DNA from: an uncultured Eubacteriales bacterium
GTDB lineage: Bacteria; Bacillota; Clostridia; Oscillospirales; Acutalibacteraceae
Reading direction: 5' to 3'
Length of the DNA: 58,819 bases
Assembly (NCBI GenBank): GCA_949293815.1
Contig: CASFEZ010000011.1
Location: forward strand, 1-58,819
Shown here in pieces: positions 25,092-33,985 of this stretch. The notes under the pieces are model-generated. The model was not told the origin of the DNA. It was given only the letters and a program-made list of their open reading frames with translations, and did no database searches. Position 1 is the stretch's first letter; every line of letters starts with the position of its first letter. The position numbers and the translations under genes are program-made.

Positions 25092-27142
25092 ATGGTCATT
25101 CCTCCAAACAATTCAATTTCTGTTTCACTGCCCAAATACTGCCAATTTTCGCCATCTGCCCCATCGCCGCCAATCCAGACCCATTCATAGGCGGACAGGT
25201 CAGGGGCGGGGTCGGATAGCTGCGGCAAAATCAAATATGTTCCCTCGGGCAATGTTTCGGGTTGCGTCTGCTCGAAAAGCAGTACCAGCGAACTTCCCCG
25301 CTCGGTAATGCGCCAGCCGATGCCCCCGGTCAATGATTCTATGGTCAAACTGTCCGTGGTATAGGACGCATTGCCATAGGATATGGTCGTTTGCGGCGCA
25401 AAATTCTCCTCGAAAGAATCACAAACCGCTTCGTCGGTATAAAACAGCACATCGAGATTGTATACGCCCTGTTCGGTCAGCAGCGTTTCCAATCCCCAGT
25501 CCGCCTCCTTATTGCTAAGCAGCAGCGTTTTGCCCCGGTACTGCACCAGCAGCGCAAGACCGTCATCGACAGAAAGCGTATAAGATGCCCGTACCGTTTG
25601 GGGGATCTGCCGCACCAGACCGCAGCCGGAAAAGACCAGAGAAAAACTTAAAACGCATGCAAGCGGTGCCCATTTTTCCCGTTTGCAAAGCAATAGAATC
25701 CCGATGGCGAGTCCAACTGCCATCAGCGCAGGCAATAAATCGGAAAGCTCCGTCTGCAAAGCGGACAGGGAAAAGGACGCCAGCCGATCGGTACCCCAAA
25801 GAACCCAACGGCAGATTTCACCGGCCATCAGCAAAAAGAAGCGCAAATTGCAAAGCGCCGCAATGCCGCCGAGCATCATGGCAATTTCCGTCAGCGGCAC
25901 CAAAATCAGATTGGCCACCGGCGCCATCAGAGAAACGCTGCCGAAATACAGCGTTAAAAGCGGGGTCATCAGCGCGCTCACCGTTACGCTCATCAGCACC
26001 GAGGAGCAAACAGCGGTCAGCGCGGCGCAAAGCAGATTCGATTTGATTTTTCGGTCGAAACAGCTTTGTACCGGTGGAAAAATGACCTCCGCAAATACAA
26101 CCAGACCCACCGTAGCCGCCACCGACAAAAGCAGCGACAGGCTGCCGCCGGAGAACGGATTGAAAGAGCAAATCACCAATAGCGAAAAACCGAGCCCGTT
26201 CAGCATATCGCTTTGCAGACGGATACTCTGCCCAAGATACACGAGCAGCAGCATCAGCGCCGCCCGTAAGGCAGAGGGCGCAAAACCGGTAATCGCCGTT
26301 ACCAGCAGAACAAACAGGGATGAGACCAGCGCGCGCATGCCTTTTCGCGCCCCCAAGAGTCCCAGCAGCAGATAGGGCAGCATCGACCAGGCGGAAACAT
26401 GAAAGCCGGAGACCGAAAAAATATGATTGATCCCGCTTCTGGTAAAACTGTTTTCCGCCCGCAGCGAAAGCGCGGAGGTATCACCCAGCACCATGCCGCA
26501 CAATAGACCGCCCGCGTCCCCGTCCAGCGCCTGTAACATTCTGTTTTTCAGCAGCAGCCGCCACTGGGCTGTGCGCACCGGAAAGCCGTCCCGCGCATCG
26601 GGCTGCACCTGTACGTTTTCAATGGAATACGCCCGCCAAAAAATATCTTCCGAAAGATAATAATTGCCGTATTCGCCCTCTGTACAGCCATACAGCGCAG
26701 GCAGCGTGCCCGTTACCCGGTCGCCGGGCTCTACATACAAATCCGCCGGGGAATACAAAAGCAGATTTCCGGATACGACCTCGCCATTCACGGTTTCCGC
26801 CGCTACAATATAGGAAAACCGCCCATCGGCATACCCACGGCAATCCGTCACCACACCGGAAAGTTCTGCTGCGTCGCCCACGGCTACCTCTAAAGCGGGA
26901 GCATAGCGCACCTGATAGCTGAACAGATAGACCCCGGAGGCAAACATACCGGATACGGTAATGACCACAAACACGGACAATACGGCGATATGACTTTTCA
27001 AAAAACGGTATAATATAATAAAAAGCAAAAAGGCGGCAGTAAAAAGGAGCATTACCGCCGCCGCAACCATGGTATTTTTACCACATAAACATACCAGCAC
27101 AAAATAAACCGTAACCCCGCTTACGGCTGCCGGCCGCTTCAT
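25070..27142 (-). CDS. comEC: ComEC/Rec2-family DNA-uptake channel with degenerate C-terminal hydrolase domain
   Basis: This 690-residue protein has three N-terminal helices, an extracellular DUF4131-like beta domain (about 85-190), and a competence domain with about nine helices. Its signature is SGINHIFSVSGFHVSAWSML (about residue 235). The family forms the membrane channel for incoming transforming DNA. The C-terminal domain (about 515-690) keeps beta-rich spacing of a metallo-beta-lactamase fold (SYTLSVDDGLALLVQYRGKT) but lacks the HxHxDH metal signature, so nuclease activity is unlikely. ATG overlaps the upstream phosphoribosyltransferase stop by four bases; holA overlaps the 3' end. Confidence 0.92.
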   Translation of the reverse strand: MKRPAAVSGVTVYFVLVCLCGKNTMVAAAVMLLFTAAFLLFIILYRFLKSHIAVLSVFVVITVSGMFASGVYLFSYQVRYAPALEVAVGDAAELSGVVTDCRGYADGRFSYIVAAETVNGEVVSGNLLLYSPADLYVEPGDRVTGTLPALYGCTEGEYGNYYLSEDIFWRAYSIENVQVQPDARDGFPVRTAQWRLLLKNRMLQALDGDAGGLLCGMVLGDTSALSLRAENSFTRSGINHIFSVSGFHVSAWSMLPYLLLGLLGARKGMRALVSSLFVLLVTAITGFAPSALRAALMLLLVYLGQSIRLQSDMLNGLGFSLLVICSFNPFSGGSLSLLLSVAATVGLVVFAEVIFPPVQSCFDRKIKSNLLCAALTAVCSSVLMSVTVSALMTPLLTLYFGSVSLMAPVANLILVPLTEIAMMLGGIAALCNLRFFLLMAGEICRWVLWGTDRLASFSLSALQTELSDLLPALMAVGLAIGILLLCKREKWAPLACVLSFSLVFSGCGLVRQIPQTVRASYTLSVDDGLALLVQYRGKTLLLSNKEADWGLETLLTEQGVYNLDVLFYTDEAVCDSFEENFAPQTTISYGNASYTTDSLTIESLTGGIGWRITERGSSLVLLFEQTQPETLPEGTYLILPQLSDPAPDLSAYEWVWIGGDGADGENWQYLGSETEIELFGGMTIWQWAAS

Positions 27143-27684
27143 TTTTGGTCAAAGAACAGCGGAAGCGGCTCTAAAAATATAATATCTTTCCGCTCTGCCG
27201 CATCACCCTCCGCCAAAATCGCCGCTTTGCCAACGATTTCGCAATCAAAGGGCTGCAAAAGCTCCACCACCGCGTGCAGCGATTCGCCGGTGGTAATCAC
27301 ATCGTCCACCACGAGAACCCTCTTGCCGCGCATTTTTTCGCCCTCGGCGCCGTCCAGATACAGCGTTTGCACCTTTTCGGTGGTAATAGACTTGACGCTG
27401 ACATGAATCGGGTCGGTCATATAGCCTTTCGGTCCTTTGCGGGCAACGAAATAGGGCTTGCCGCTCTGCCGCGCCATTTCATACGCCAGCGGAATGCTCT
27501 TGGCTTCCGGCGTAACAATATAGTCGAACGCGGGGCATTTTTTCAAAAGCGCTTCGGCGGATGCCACGGTAATTTCCACATCGCCAAAAATGACAAAGGC
27601 GGCAATGCGCAGATTATCGTTCAGCCGACAAAGCGGCAGCTCCCGCTCCAGACCGGCAATGGTCATTTTATAGGTATCAGCCAT
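27139..27684 (-). CDS. phosphoribosyltransferase (adenine phosphoribosyltransferase-like)
   Basis: The protein (about 181 residues from ATG 27684) has the type I PRTase PRPP-binding motif VLVVDDVITTGES and an upstream flexible region (VARKGPKGYM). Overall it resembles adenine phosphoribosyltransferase-related proteins. It probably makes a nucleotide from a purine base and PRPP, but it could be a regulatory PRTase homologue. I chose ATG at 27684 because GAAAGGG lies 9 bases upstream; a TTG at 27702 would start within that ribosome-binding site. It overlaps comEC by four bases and is preceded by the HIT gene. Confidence 0.85.
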   Translation of the reverse strand: MADTYKMTIAGLERELPLCRLNDNLRIAAFVIFGDVEITVASAEALLKKCPAFDYIVTPEAKSIPLAYEMARQSGKPYFVARKGPKGYMTDPIHVSVKSITTEKVQTLYLDGAEGEKMRGKRVLVVDDVITTGESLHAVVELLQPFDCEIVGKAAILAEGDAAERKDIIFLEPLPLFFDQK

Positions 27685-27726
27685 CTTCAACATCCCTTTC
27701 AAAAATTACGAACCGACCGGAGATCA

Positions 27727-28068
27727 TCAGCCGGGCGGCCAGGTGAAATCTCTGCCCGCCAGCAGATGGAAATGCAGGTGCTTGACGCTCTGTCCCGCCT
27801 GCTCGCCGCAGTTGGTCACCACGCGAAAGCCATCGGAAAAGCCTTTTTCCGCCGCGATTTTGGCAGCCACCTCAAAAATATGCGCCACCACCGCGCTGTT
27901 TGCGGCTGTGATGTCCGCCGCGCTCTGGATATGGGTTTTGGGAATCAGCAGAATATGCTGCGGCGCCTGCGGATCCAAATCCAAAAACGCCAGCACGGTA
28001 TCGTCCTCATAAACCTTGGTAGAGGGAATCTCCCCGGCGGCAATTTTACAGAAAATACAATCGCTCAT
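27727..28068 (-). CDS. HIT family nucleotide hydrolase (HinT-like)
   Basis: This 113-residue protein is a complete HIT domain: N-terminal CIFCKIAAGEIPS (with two cysteines and often a zinc site), DLDPQAPQHILLIPKTH and the catalytic histidine triad HLHFHLL near the C-terminus. Such proteins hydrolyse purine nucleoside phosphoramidates and related AMP conjugates. It starts a tight minus-strand run with the phosphoribosyltransferase and comEC, 43 bp apart. Upstream lies a MITE-like repeat that separates it from alaS. Confidence 0.93.
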   Translation of the reverse strand: MSDCIFCKIAAGEIPSTKVYEDDTVLAFLDLDPQAPQHILLIPKTHIQSAADITAANSAVVAHIFEVAAKIAAEKGFSDGFRVVTNCGEQAGQSVKHLHFHLLAGRDFTWPPG

Positions 28069-28117
28069 GGGTTGCTCCTTTCGTTATATTTAATAATTAT
28101 CATCTTACGCGCCTTAT

Positions 28118-28134
28118 GCGCCGCAGAGCGGCGC
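28118..28134. repeat. short GC-rich palindrome beside MITE-like copy 1
   Basis: GCGCCGC-AGA-GCGGCGC is a perfect 7-bp stem just outside the repeat element that follows. A comparable GC-rich palindrome adjoins copy 2 at about 39670-39690. Confidence 0.5.
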
Positions 28135-28154
28135 AGAGTGAAGAGCTGAATGTA

Positions 28155-28348
28155 AGAGTGGCGAGTGAAGAGTGAAGAGTGAAGATGTGGAAGGCTTCGC
28201 CTTGATTTTATAGATAGTTTTATCAAATTGGGAAGATAGAGAGTTGAAGGGAAGGAAAGATATATACAAGGTATTTTTTATACCTGCAAACAATCTACCA
28301 TTCACGCCCGAAGGGCGTCCGAATCTTCACTCTTCACTCTTCACTCTC
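28155..28348. repeat. MITE-like repeat, copy 1
   Basis: This non-coding unit of about 194 bp has ends made of tandem GAGTGAA/GAAGAGT heptads in inverted orientation. An interior is shared with the copy at 39693-39877 in the opposite orientation: the interior includes AAGGCTTCGCCTTGATT, a run around GATAGTTTTATCAAATTGG, and GCCCGAAGGGC near the other end. It lies between alaS and the HIT gene and will be transcribed if alaS reads through. No coding region was seen in it; it appears to be a small dispersed mobile repeat. Confidence 0.85.
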
Positions 28349-28411
28349 TTCGTCACCCTGCGTCGCAAAGCGTTTCCACTGCAGTTCCTGTCTCCACGAA
28401 CCACAAATTAT

Positions 28412-31051
28412 TTACGCTTTTAAAAAGCTCTCCACAATCTCTTTGCCCTTTTCCAGCGCGGTGGGGATGGCGGAAGGGTCTTTGGCGCCCGCCATGGCGG
28501 AATCGGGTTTGCCGCCGCCGCTGCCGCCGGCGGTTTTGGCGACCTCGCGTACAATATTCCCCGCGTGGGCGCCTTTTGCGATAGCGTCCTTGCCGCAGGC
28601 GCAGGCAAAGGTGACCTTGCCGTTGTGAACGGAGGCAAAAACCGCAATCAGGTCAGGATTTTCCCGAACCGCCGTATCTGCCGCCTTGCGCACATCGTTC
28701 GGCGCGGCTTCGCCGAAATCGGAGCACAGCAGCCGCGCTCCCTTTACTTGAACAGCGGAAGCGAGCAGCCCCGCGGTTTTCGCAGCGGCAATCTGCGCTT
28801 TGAGCGCCTCGTTCTCTTTTTCCAGCTGTTTGGTCTCCGCCGAAAGCGCCGCCGCTCTTGCGGGTAAATCGGCAAGGTTGCCGACTTTCAGCGCCGTGGC
28901 GGTTTTTTCTAACATTTCAAGCCGGGAATCGTCCAGCGCCAGAACGCCGAAGCCCGTTACGCCCTCAATACGGCGTACCCCCGCCGCCACAGAGGACTCG
29001 GACACTATGCGGAACAGCCCCAGCTTGGCTGTATTGTCCATATGGGTGCCGCCGCAAAGCTCGATGGAAAAATCTCCGGCTTTGACCACGCGCACCACAT
29101 CGCCGTATTTTTCGCCGAACAGCGCCATCGCGCCCAGCTTGCGCGCTTCGTCTATGGGCATTTCCCTGGTTTCAACAGGGATCCCGCGCAGAATGGTCTC
29201 GTTGACCAGCCGTTCCACCTGTTTCAGTTCCTCGCCTGTCATGGCGGAAAAATGGGTAAAGTCGAACCGCACCGCGTCAGCGTTGACAAGCTGCCCCGCC
29301 TGCTCGACATGGGTGCCCAAAACCTGCCGCAGCGCCGCTTGCAGAAGATGCGCCGCCGTGTGGTTGCGCATGGTGGCAAGGCGCTTCTCTTCGTCCACGA
29401 AGCCGGTTACCATGTCGCCGACCTTCAGGCTTTCGCCCTCGCTTAAAACGCCGCTGTGCAATACAACGCCCTCGTGATTTTTACCGGTATCGATCACGGC
29501 AAACACGCCGAACGAACCTTTCAGAGCGCCGGTATCGCCGACCTGACCGCCGCTTTCGCCATAGAAGGGAGTGCTGTCCAGAATCACCGTGCCCTCTTCC
29601 CCGGCTTCCAAAAACTCCCGGCGGCTACCGTCCGCGCCAATCAGCGCGAGCACCTTGCCGTCCGATTGTAAGGTTTCGTAGCCGGTAAAGGCGGTTTTCG
29701 GCAAATCGTTCAGCTGCAAACCCGCGTTCTTCCAGGCGTCCGCGCCTGCGTCCTTTCGGGCGCTGCGGGCGGTTTCACGCTGGACGGTCACCAGCTCTTT
29801 ATAGCGCTCCTCGTCTACGCGCATATTCTTTTCCGCCAAAATTTCCTTGGTCAAATCCAGCGGGAAGCCAAAGGTATCCGACAGCTTGAATGCATCGTCG
29901 CCGCTCAAAACCCCGCCTTCGGCATGGGCAATCATATCCTCCAGCAGCTTTAAGCCGGAATCGATGGTTTTATTGAAGTTTTCTTCTTCAATAGAAATAA
30001 TTTTTAAGATAAAATCCTTTTTCTCCGCCAAGTTGGGATAGGCGTTTTCGTTGTCGGCAATCACCGTTTCGGCAACCTCCGCCAAAAACGGGCGATTAAT
30101 CCCAAGAAGCCGACCGTGGCGGGCAGCCCGGCGCAACAGGCGGCGCAGCACATAGCCGCGCCCCTCGTTGGAGGGCATGACGCCGTCGCCAATCATAAAG
30201 GTGGTGCTGCGGATATGGTCGGTAATCACACGGATGGAAACATCCGAATCGTGGTTCTGGTGATAGGGAATACCGGAAATGGATACAATCTGCTGCAAAA
30301 TATTTTGAATCGTATCCACCTCAAACAGATTGTCCACATTCTGGCAAATGCACGCCAGGCGCTCCAGCCCCATGCCCGTGTCGATATTCGGATGGTCAAG
30401 GGGGGTATAGTTGTTGTTGCCGTCGTTGTCAAACTGGGTGAACACCAGATTCCAAAACTCCACAAACCGGTCGCAGTCGCAGCCCACATGGCAGTCAGGC
30501 TTGCCGCAGCCGTGCTCAACGCCTCTGTCGTAATATATCTCAGAGCACGGACCGCAGGGACCCGCGCCATGCTCCCAGAAGTTGTCCTCTTTGCCCATGC
30601 GCACCATATGCGACGGATCCACGCCGACCTCTTTTGTCCAAATATCATACGCCTCGTCGTCGTCCTGATAAATGCTGACATACAGCTTTTCCACCGGCAT
30701 TTTGATAACCTGGGTGCAGAACTCCCACGCCCACTGGGTCACTTCGTGCTTAAAATAGTCGCCGAAGGAGAAATTGCCCAGCATTTCAAAATAGGTACCG
30801 TGGCGGGCGGTTTTGCCCACATTTTCAATATCCGGCGTGCGGATGCACTTCTGGCAGGTGGTCACGCGCTTGCGCGGCGGGGTGACCTCGCCGGTAAAAT
30901 ACTTTTTCATGGGCGCCATGCCCGAGTTAATCAACAATAAGCTTTTGTCGTTTTGGGGAATCAACGAAAAACTGGGCAGACGCAAATGCCCTTTGGATTC
31001 AAAGAAGCTTAAAAACTGCTCTCTCAGTTCGTTCAATCCGGTCCATTCCAT
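28412..31051 (-). CDS. alaS: alanyl-tRNA synthetase
   Basis: This 879-residue class II synthetase has the usual order. The catalytic domain begins with MEWTGLNELREQFLSFF and includes GMAPMKKYF and CQKCIRTPDIENVGKTARHG. An editing domain follows with HTAAHLLQAAL and CGGTHMDNTAKLG (zinc/His-Cys site). The C-terminal C-Ala/DHHA1-type domain has a Gly-rich GGSGGGKPDSAMAGAKD. It charges tRNA-Ala and clears Ser/Gly mischarging. The start is ATG at 31051, with AAAGGAT 8 bases upstream; a longer in-frame extension is in the leader. Expression is controlled by the T-box leader immediately upstream. Confidence 0.97.
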   Translation of the reverse strand: MEWTGLNELREQFLSFFESKGHLRLPSFSLIPQNDKSLLLINSGMAPMKKYFTGEVTPPRKRVTTCQKCIRTPDIENVGKTARHGTYFEMLGNFSFGDYFKHEVTQWAWEFCTQVIKMPVEKLYVSIYQDDDEAYDIWTKEVGVDPSHMVRMGKEDNFWEHGAGPCGPCSEIYYDRGVEHGCGKPDCHVGCDCDRFVEFWNLVFTQFDNDGNNNYTPLDHPNIDTGMGLERLACICQNVDNLFEVDTIQNILQQIVSISGIPYHQNHDSDVSIRVITDHIRSTTFMIGDGVMPSNEGRGYVLRRLLRRAARHGRLLGINRPFLAEVAETVIADNENAYPNLAEKKDFILKIISIEEENFNKTIDSGLKLLEDMIAHAEGGVLSGDDAFKLSDTFGFPLDLTKEILAEKNMRVDEERYKELVTVQRETARSARKDAGADAWKNAGLQLNDLPKTAFTGYETLQSDGKVLALIGADGSRREFLEAGEEGTVILDSTPFYGESGGQVGDTGALKGSFGVFAVIDTGKNHEGVVLHSGVLSEGESLKVGDMVTGFVDEEKRLATMRNHTAAHLLQAALRQVLGTHVEQAGQLVNADAVRFDFTHFSAMTGEELKQVERLVNETILRGIPVETREMPIDEARKLGAMALFGEKYGDVVRVVKAGDFSIELCGGTHMDNTAKLGLFRIVSESSVAAGVRRIEGVTGFGVLALDDSRLEMLEKTATALKVGNLADLPARAAALSAETKQLEKENEALKAQIAAAKTAGLLASAVQVKGARLLCSDFGEAAPNDVRKAADTAVRENPDLIAVFASVHNGKVTFACACGKDAIAKGAHAGNIVREVAKTAGGSGGGKPDSAMAGAKDPSAIPTALEKGKEIVESFLKA

Positions 31052-31093
31052 GTTACATAATCCTTTCAGGTGAAAAATTTCTCCAAAGGGCAA

Positions 31094-31320
31094 ATAAAAA
31101 AGCCCCTCGGAAACAACACGGGACGGTCAACTTGACCGCGGTACCACCCGAATTGTGCCGAAAAGCACCACTCTTACCGCCCTTTAACGCAGAGCATACG
31201 CGCCGCTCCTCGCGGCGAAACTCCGGGACGGCTGCGATAAGGGCAGGCGAAGCCTTGCACCAACCCGGCTTCTCTCTGCAGCATGCACCAAACCGCTCTT
31301 CCCATCAGCGTTTCTGTTTA
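31094..31320 (-). ncRNA. T-box riboswitch leader of alaS
   Basis: Read on the minus strand, the leader has a stem I distal segment (GGGTTGGTGCAA closed by GAAGCC/GGCTTC, about 31240-31272). The conserved T-box GGGTGGTACCGCGG is at 31149-31136, and a terminator hairpin ends in a run of T at about 31100-31095. Uncharged tRNA binding should favour the antiterminator and allow alaS transcription. Alanine codons GCA and GCC occur in the expected specifier region (around 31225), but I could not fix which one is the specifier. Confidence 0.93.
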
Positions 31321-31327
31321 TGGCAAT

Positions 31328-31356
31328 ATTGTAAATCATCCATCGGGATTTGTCAA
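31328..31356 (-). promoter_or_regulatory. sigma-A type promoter of alaS T-box leader
   Basis: On the minus strand TTGACA (31356-31351) and TACAAT (31333-31328) have a 17-bp spacer. It is placed to start transcription a few bases before the T-box leader. Confidence 0.85.
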
Positions 31357-31441
31357 GGAATTTTTCATCCCCCCAATCACCGATAAGAAACAATATGTTT
31401 TCACGAAAAAATATTTTTACATTTCTCTTACAACTTCCTGC

Positions 31442-31470
31442 ATACTTCTTGCCTGTGGGCGTCATACAAT
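31442..31470 (+). promoter_or_regulatory. possible sigma-E-like (sporulation) promoter
   Basis: CATACAAT at 31463-31470 fits the mother-cell sigma-E -10 pattern, and ATACTT lies 15 bp upstream, compatible with an ATA-type -35. A normal vegetative -35 is not present. It lies about 80 bp before the lipoprotein/ABC operon. The call rests on pattern only. Confidence 0.3.
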
Positions 31471-31553
31471 AGCGTCGAACCCGGCAATAAGCCGATGCCG
31501 TCTGCGAAAGGCTAAAAAAGAATCGCTTACTACCCAAGGAAGGGGGAACCATT

Positions 31554-32309
31554 ATGAAAAAAAGCATGCTTATCGGTTTGACTGTTTGCCTGCTCCTCGG
31601 TCTGTGCGCCTGCCATCCCAAAGACGCAGCAATGAGTCTGTTGCTGGGTGAAAAGGTAAATACCGAAGACGACTGGTCATTTGAAGCCCCGACCGAAGTT
31701 ACCGCCAATGCCAATCATGAAATTGTGGTAGAACAAATCAAAGAGTCCGGACGCGCTAATTTTCGCTACACCGTTCATACGGCGTATTACACCGACAACT
31801 TCAAAACCGCCGGTTTTACCTTGTCGGATTTTCCGCCTTCCGATATTATAACCTCTTATCTGACGGAAGACGGGGGCAATACCTTAGAAGATATGCGTTT
31901 TCTGGTCTTTGAGATGACCATGGCGAAGTTGACAGACGCAACGGACTACACCGGCGCTGCCGTCAACACGCATCTGTTGAACAGTCTTTCTTTGCGGGAA
32001 ACATCCAATTACCCCGAACTGCGGGAACCAACCTATCTGGGCTTTTTGATTGAAGAGACCGAGGAGATTACCCTAGCGCGGGAGGAAGCTTTGCAGGGAA
32101 AGGATTATAATTACTTTTCCATGCAAAAAGGGCAGAGCTGCCCGTTGACGGTCATTTTTCTGGTTCCCAGGGAAATGCAAGAGGAGCCGACCATTTCCCT
32201 TTATGTCGGTTCCGGCACTCGTGAAATACAGATTGACGGTGAGCCTGCCCCGGAACAAATCATGTATTATATTCCCCTTGCGCAGGAGGAGATTGGAGAA
32301 CGGGAATGA
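31554..32309 (+). CDS. hypothetical lipoprotein, first gene of ABC-2 transporter operon
   Basis: This 251-residue protein has a lipoprotein signal (MKKSMLIGLTVCLLLGLCAC, lipobox Cys at residue 20). The mature region shows beta-strand-like periodicity and many acidic residues (EETEEITLAREE), and I recognise no domain. AGGGGG precedes the ATG. It overlaps the next permease gene by four bases (ATGA), so it is coupled to the transporter. It could be an extracytoplasmic accessory or immunity-type lipoprotein for the ABC system; this is inferred from context only. Confidence 0.8.
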   Translation: MKKSMLIGLTVCLLLGLCACHPKDAAMSLLLGEKVNTEDDWSFEAPTEVTANANHEIVVEQIKESGRANFRYTVHTAYYTDNFKTAGFTLSDFPPSDIITSYLTEDGGNTLEDMRFLVFEMTMAKLTDATDYTGAAVNTHLLNSLSLRETSNYPELREPTYLGFLIEETEEITLAREEALQGKDYNYFSMQKGQSCPLTVIFLVPREMQEEPTISLYVGSGTREIQIDGEPAPEQIMYYIPLAQEEIGERE

Positions 32310-33160
32310 GAAATTTATATCGAATCGAACTGAAAAAAGCGCTGGGCAGCCCGTTTTTTCGGCTCTCTACCCTGGCCGCCTCGCTGATTGCCCTGGGCAG
32401 TGCCGGGGTAGCGGTTTATCACTATTACTACAATATGTCGCTGATCGGCTCCTTCGGGTACGAGGAAAACCCCTGGCTGCCGGTCAACAGCCTTTATAAT
32501 CTCTGGATAGCGGAAGAAGCATATTCGGTTCTGCCCTATCTGTTTTATGTGCTGCTGCCGCTGTTTGCCGCTTTCGGCTATGCCTGGTCCTATACACGCG
32601 AAGGGCAGAACGGTTACCAGAGGCAGCTGCTGCTGCGGGTAACGGGACGGCACTATGTTTTGTCCAAATATCTGGCGGTGTTTCTGTCGGGTGCTCTGAT
32701 TACTGCTATTCCGATGCTGCTGAATTTGGCGGCGGTGGCGTGCTTTGTGCCCGCCGTACAGCCGGATTTGTTTTATAACCTACAGTATATCCATCGCTAC
32801 AGCCTGCTGTTTGCCGAGCTGTTTTTTTCGCACCCGCTGTGCTACCTTGGCGCCATGCTGCTGCTGACCGCGCTGTTCGGCGGTCTGTTCGCGGTGTTGA
32901 GCCTGACGGCGTCTTATGTCTTGCGCAATCCGATTGCGACGGTGCTGGTACCGTTTCTGGTTCTTTTGGGCTTCAACTACCTGACCTATGTACTGATGGG
33001 GCAGCTCGGTTCGATTGGCGAGCTTTCGCCCTTAAAATTCCTGCACTGTACCACCGGCAATCTGCGTTATTTTTGGATTGCCGCCACAGAAGCGGTACTA
33101 CTGTTCGCCATCACCTTTATCGCCACCTGGATGCGGGGGAAAAAGCATGATGTTTTTTAA
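32306..33160 (+). CDS. ABC-2 type transporter permease
   Basis: This 284-residue protein has about six membrane helices: one after the N-terminal RIELKKALGSPFFRLSTLA segment, and others near residues 65-85, 130-150, 180-200, 210-235 and 255-275. That is the usual ABC-2 export permease layout. It is coupled to the lipoprotein gene upstream and overlaps the next permease gene by 14 bases. It probably forms the membrane channel as a heterodimer with that protein. The substrate is unknown; lantibiotic-immunity or peptide exporters often have this composition. Confidence 0.85.
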   Translation: MRNLYRIELKKALGSPFFRLSTLAASLIALGSAGVAVYHYYYNMSLIGSFGYEENPWLPVNSLYNLWIAEEAYSVLPYLFYVLLPLFAAFGYAWSYTREGQNGYQRQLLLRVTGRHYVLSKYLAVFLSGALITAIPMLLNLAAVACFVPAVQPDLFYNLQYIHRYSLLFAELFFSHPLCYLGAMLLLTALFGGLFAVLSLTASYVLRNPIATVLVPFLVLLGFNYLTYVLMGQLGSIGELSPLKFLHCTTGNLRYFWIAATEAVLLFAITFIATWMRGKKHDVF

Positions 33161-33980
33161 GTCGCTGCGGCATGATTTGAAAAACGGCATCGCTGCTGCA
33201 TGGCGAGGATTTTTGATGCTGTTTTTTGTTATCCTTTTTGCCTGTGTGGATTTGCTGCTCAACGGTCGGGGCGATGGCACAATAGAAACGCTGATACCCA
33301 CCTTTACCGATTATATCTTTTATTTATTTGCGGGCAAAACCAAATTTGTGCCCATGCCGGGGGTCTATTTTGATTTTCCGGCGCTTTGGACACTGTTTCT
33401 TGCCCTGTGCTTTTACCTGACGCTGCCATACCCGCTGCGGGAGCTGACCGGGGTCGGCAAAAACATCTTGCTGCGTACCCAAAGCCGCAGCGGGTGGTAC
33501 CTTTCCAAATGCATATGGGTCATTTGCTGTATTGCGCTGGTATTCTGTATGCTGTTCGGCGTAGCCGCCCTGTTTACTTTGCTGACCGGCGGCAGCTTTA
33601 CCGATACCGTTTCCGCCCGTGCCGCGCAGATTGCCGCAGTAGACGGCTTTTTTACCACGCTGGATACGCCCGATTTCGGGCGGTACCTGCTGCTGCCGCC
33701 GCTGATGCTCATAGCTTTGAGTCTTTGGCAGCTGACTTTATCCCTGCTTTTGCGTCCGGTGGTCAGTTTCCTGCTTTCCGTCGCCGAGCTGCTGGCAGCA
33801 GCCTTTTATATGAACCGCTTTATTCCGGGCAATTATTTGATGTTTTTGCGCGCAGAGCCCTTTGAGACAGGCGGCATGAACCTGCCGGAGAGCTGTCTTC
33901 TGGCGCTGGGGCTGGCGCTCAGCGCAGTCATAGCCGGCGTTCTCCTGTTCCGGCGCTATGACATTTTACCAAAGGAGTGA
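33147..33980 (+). CDS. ABC-2 type transporter permease (second subunit)
   Basis: This protein of about 277 residues starts MMFFKSLRHDLKNGIAAAWRG at 33147 (an adjacent ATG at 33150 is equally possible) and has about six helices. These include LMLFFVILFACVDLLL, CIALVFCMLFGVAALFTLL and the C-terminal LLALGLALSAVIAGVLLF. The start lies inside the 3' end of the preceding permease gene, after GGGGGA. A longer open frame upstream is not used, since it would read through that gene in another frame. It is five bp upstream of the ATPase gene and is the probable partner permease. Confidence 0.82.
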   Translation: MMFFKSLRHDLKNGIAAAWRGFLMLFFVILFACVDLLLNGRGDGTIETLIPTFTDYIFYLFAGKTKFVPMPGVYFDFPALWTLFLALCFYLTLPYPLRELTGVGKNILLRTQSRSGWYLSKCIWVICCIALVFCMLFGVAALFTLLTGGSFTDTVSARAAQIAAVDGFFTTLDTPDFGRYLLLPPLMLIALSLWQLTLSLLLRPVVSFLLSVAELLAAAFYMNRFIPGNYLMFLRAEPFETGGMNLPESCLLALGLALSAVIAGVLLFRRYDILPKE

Positions 33981-33985
33981 TCCCC

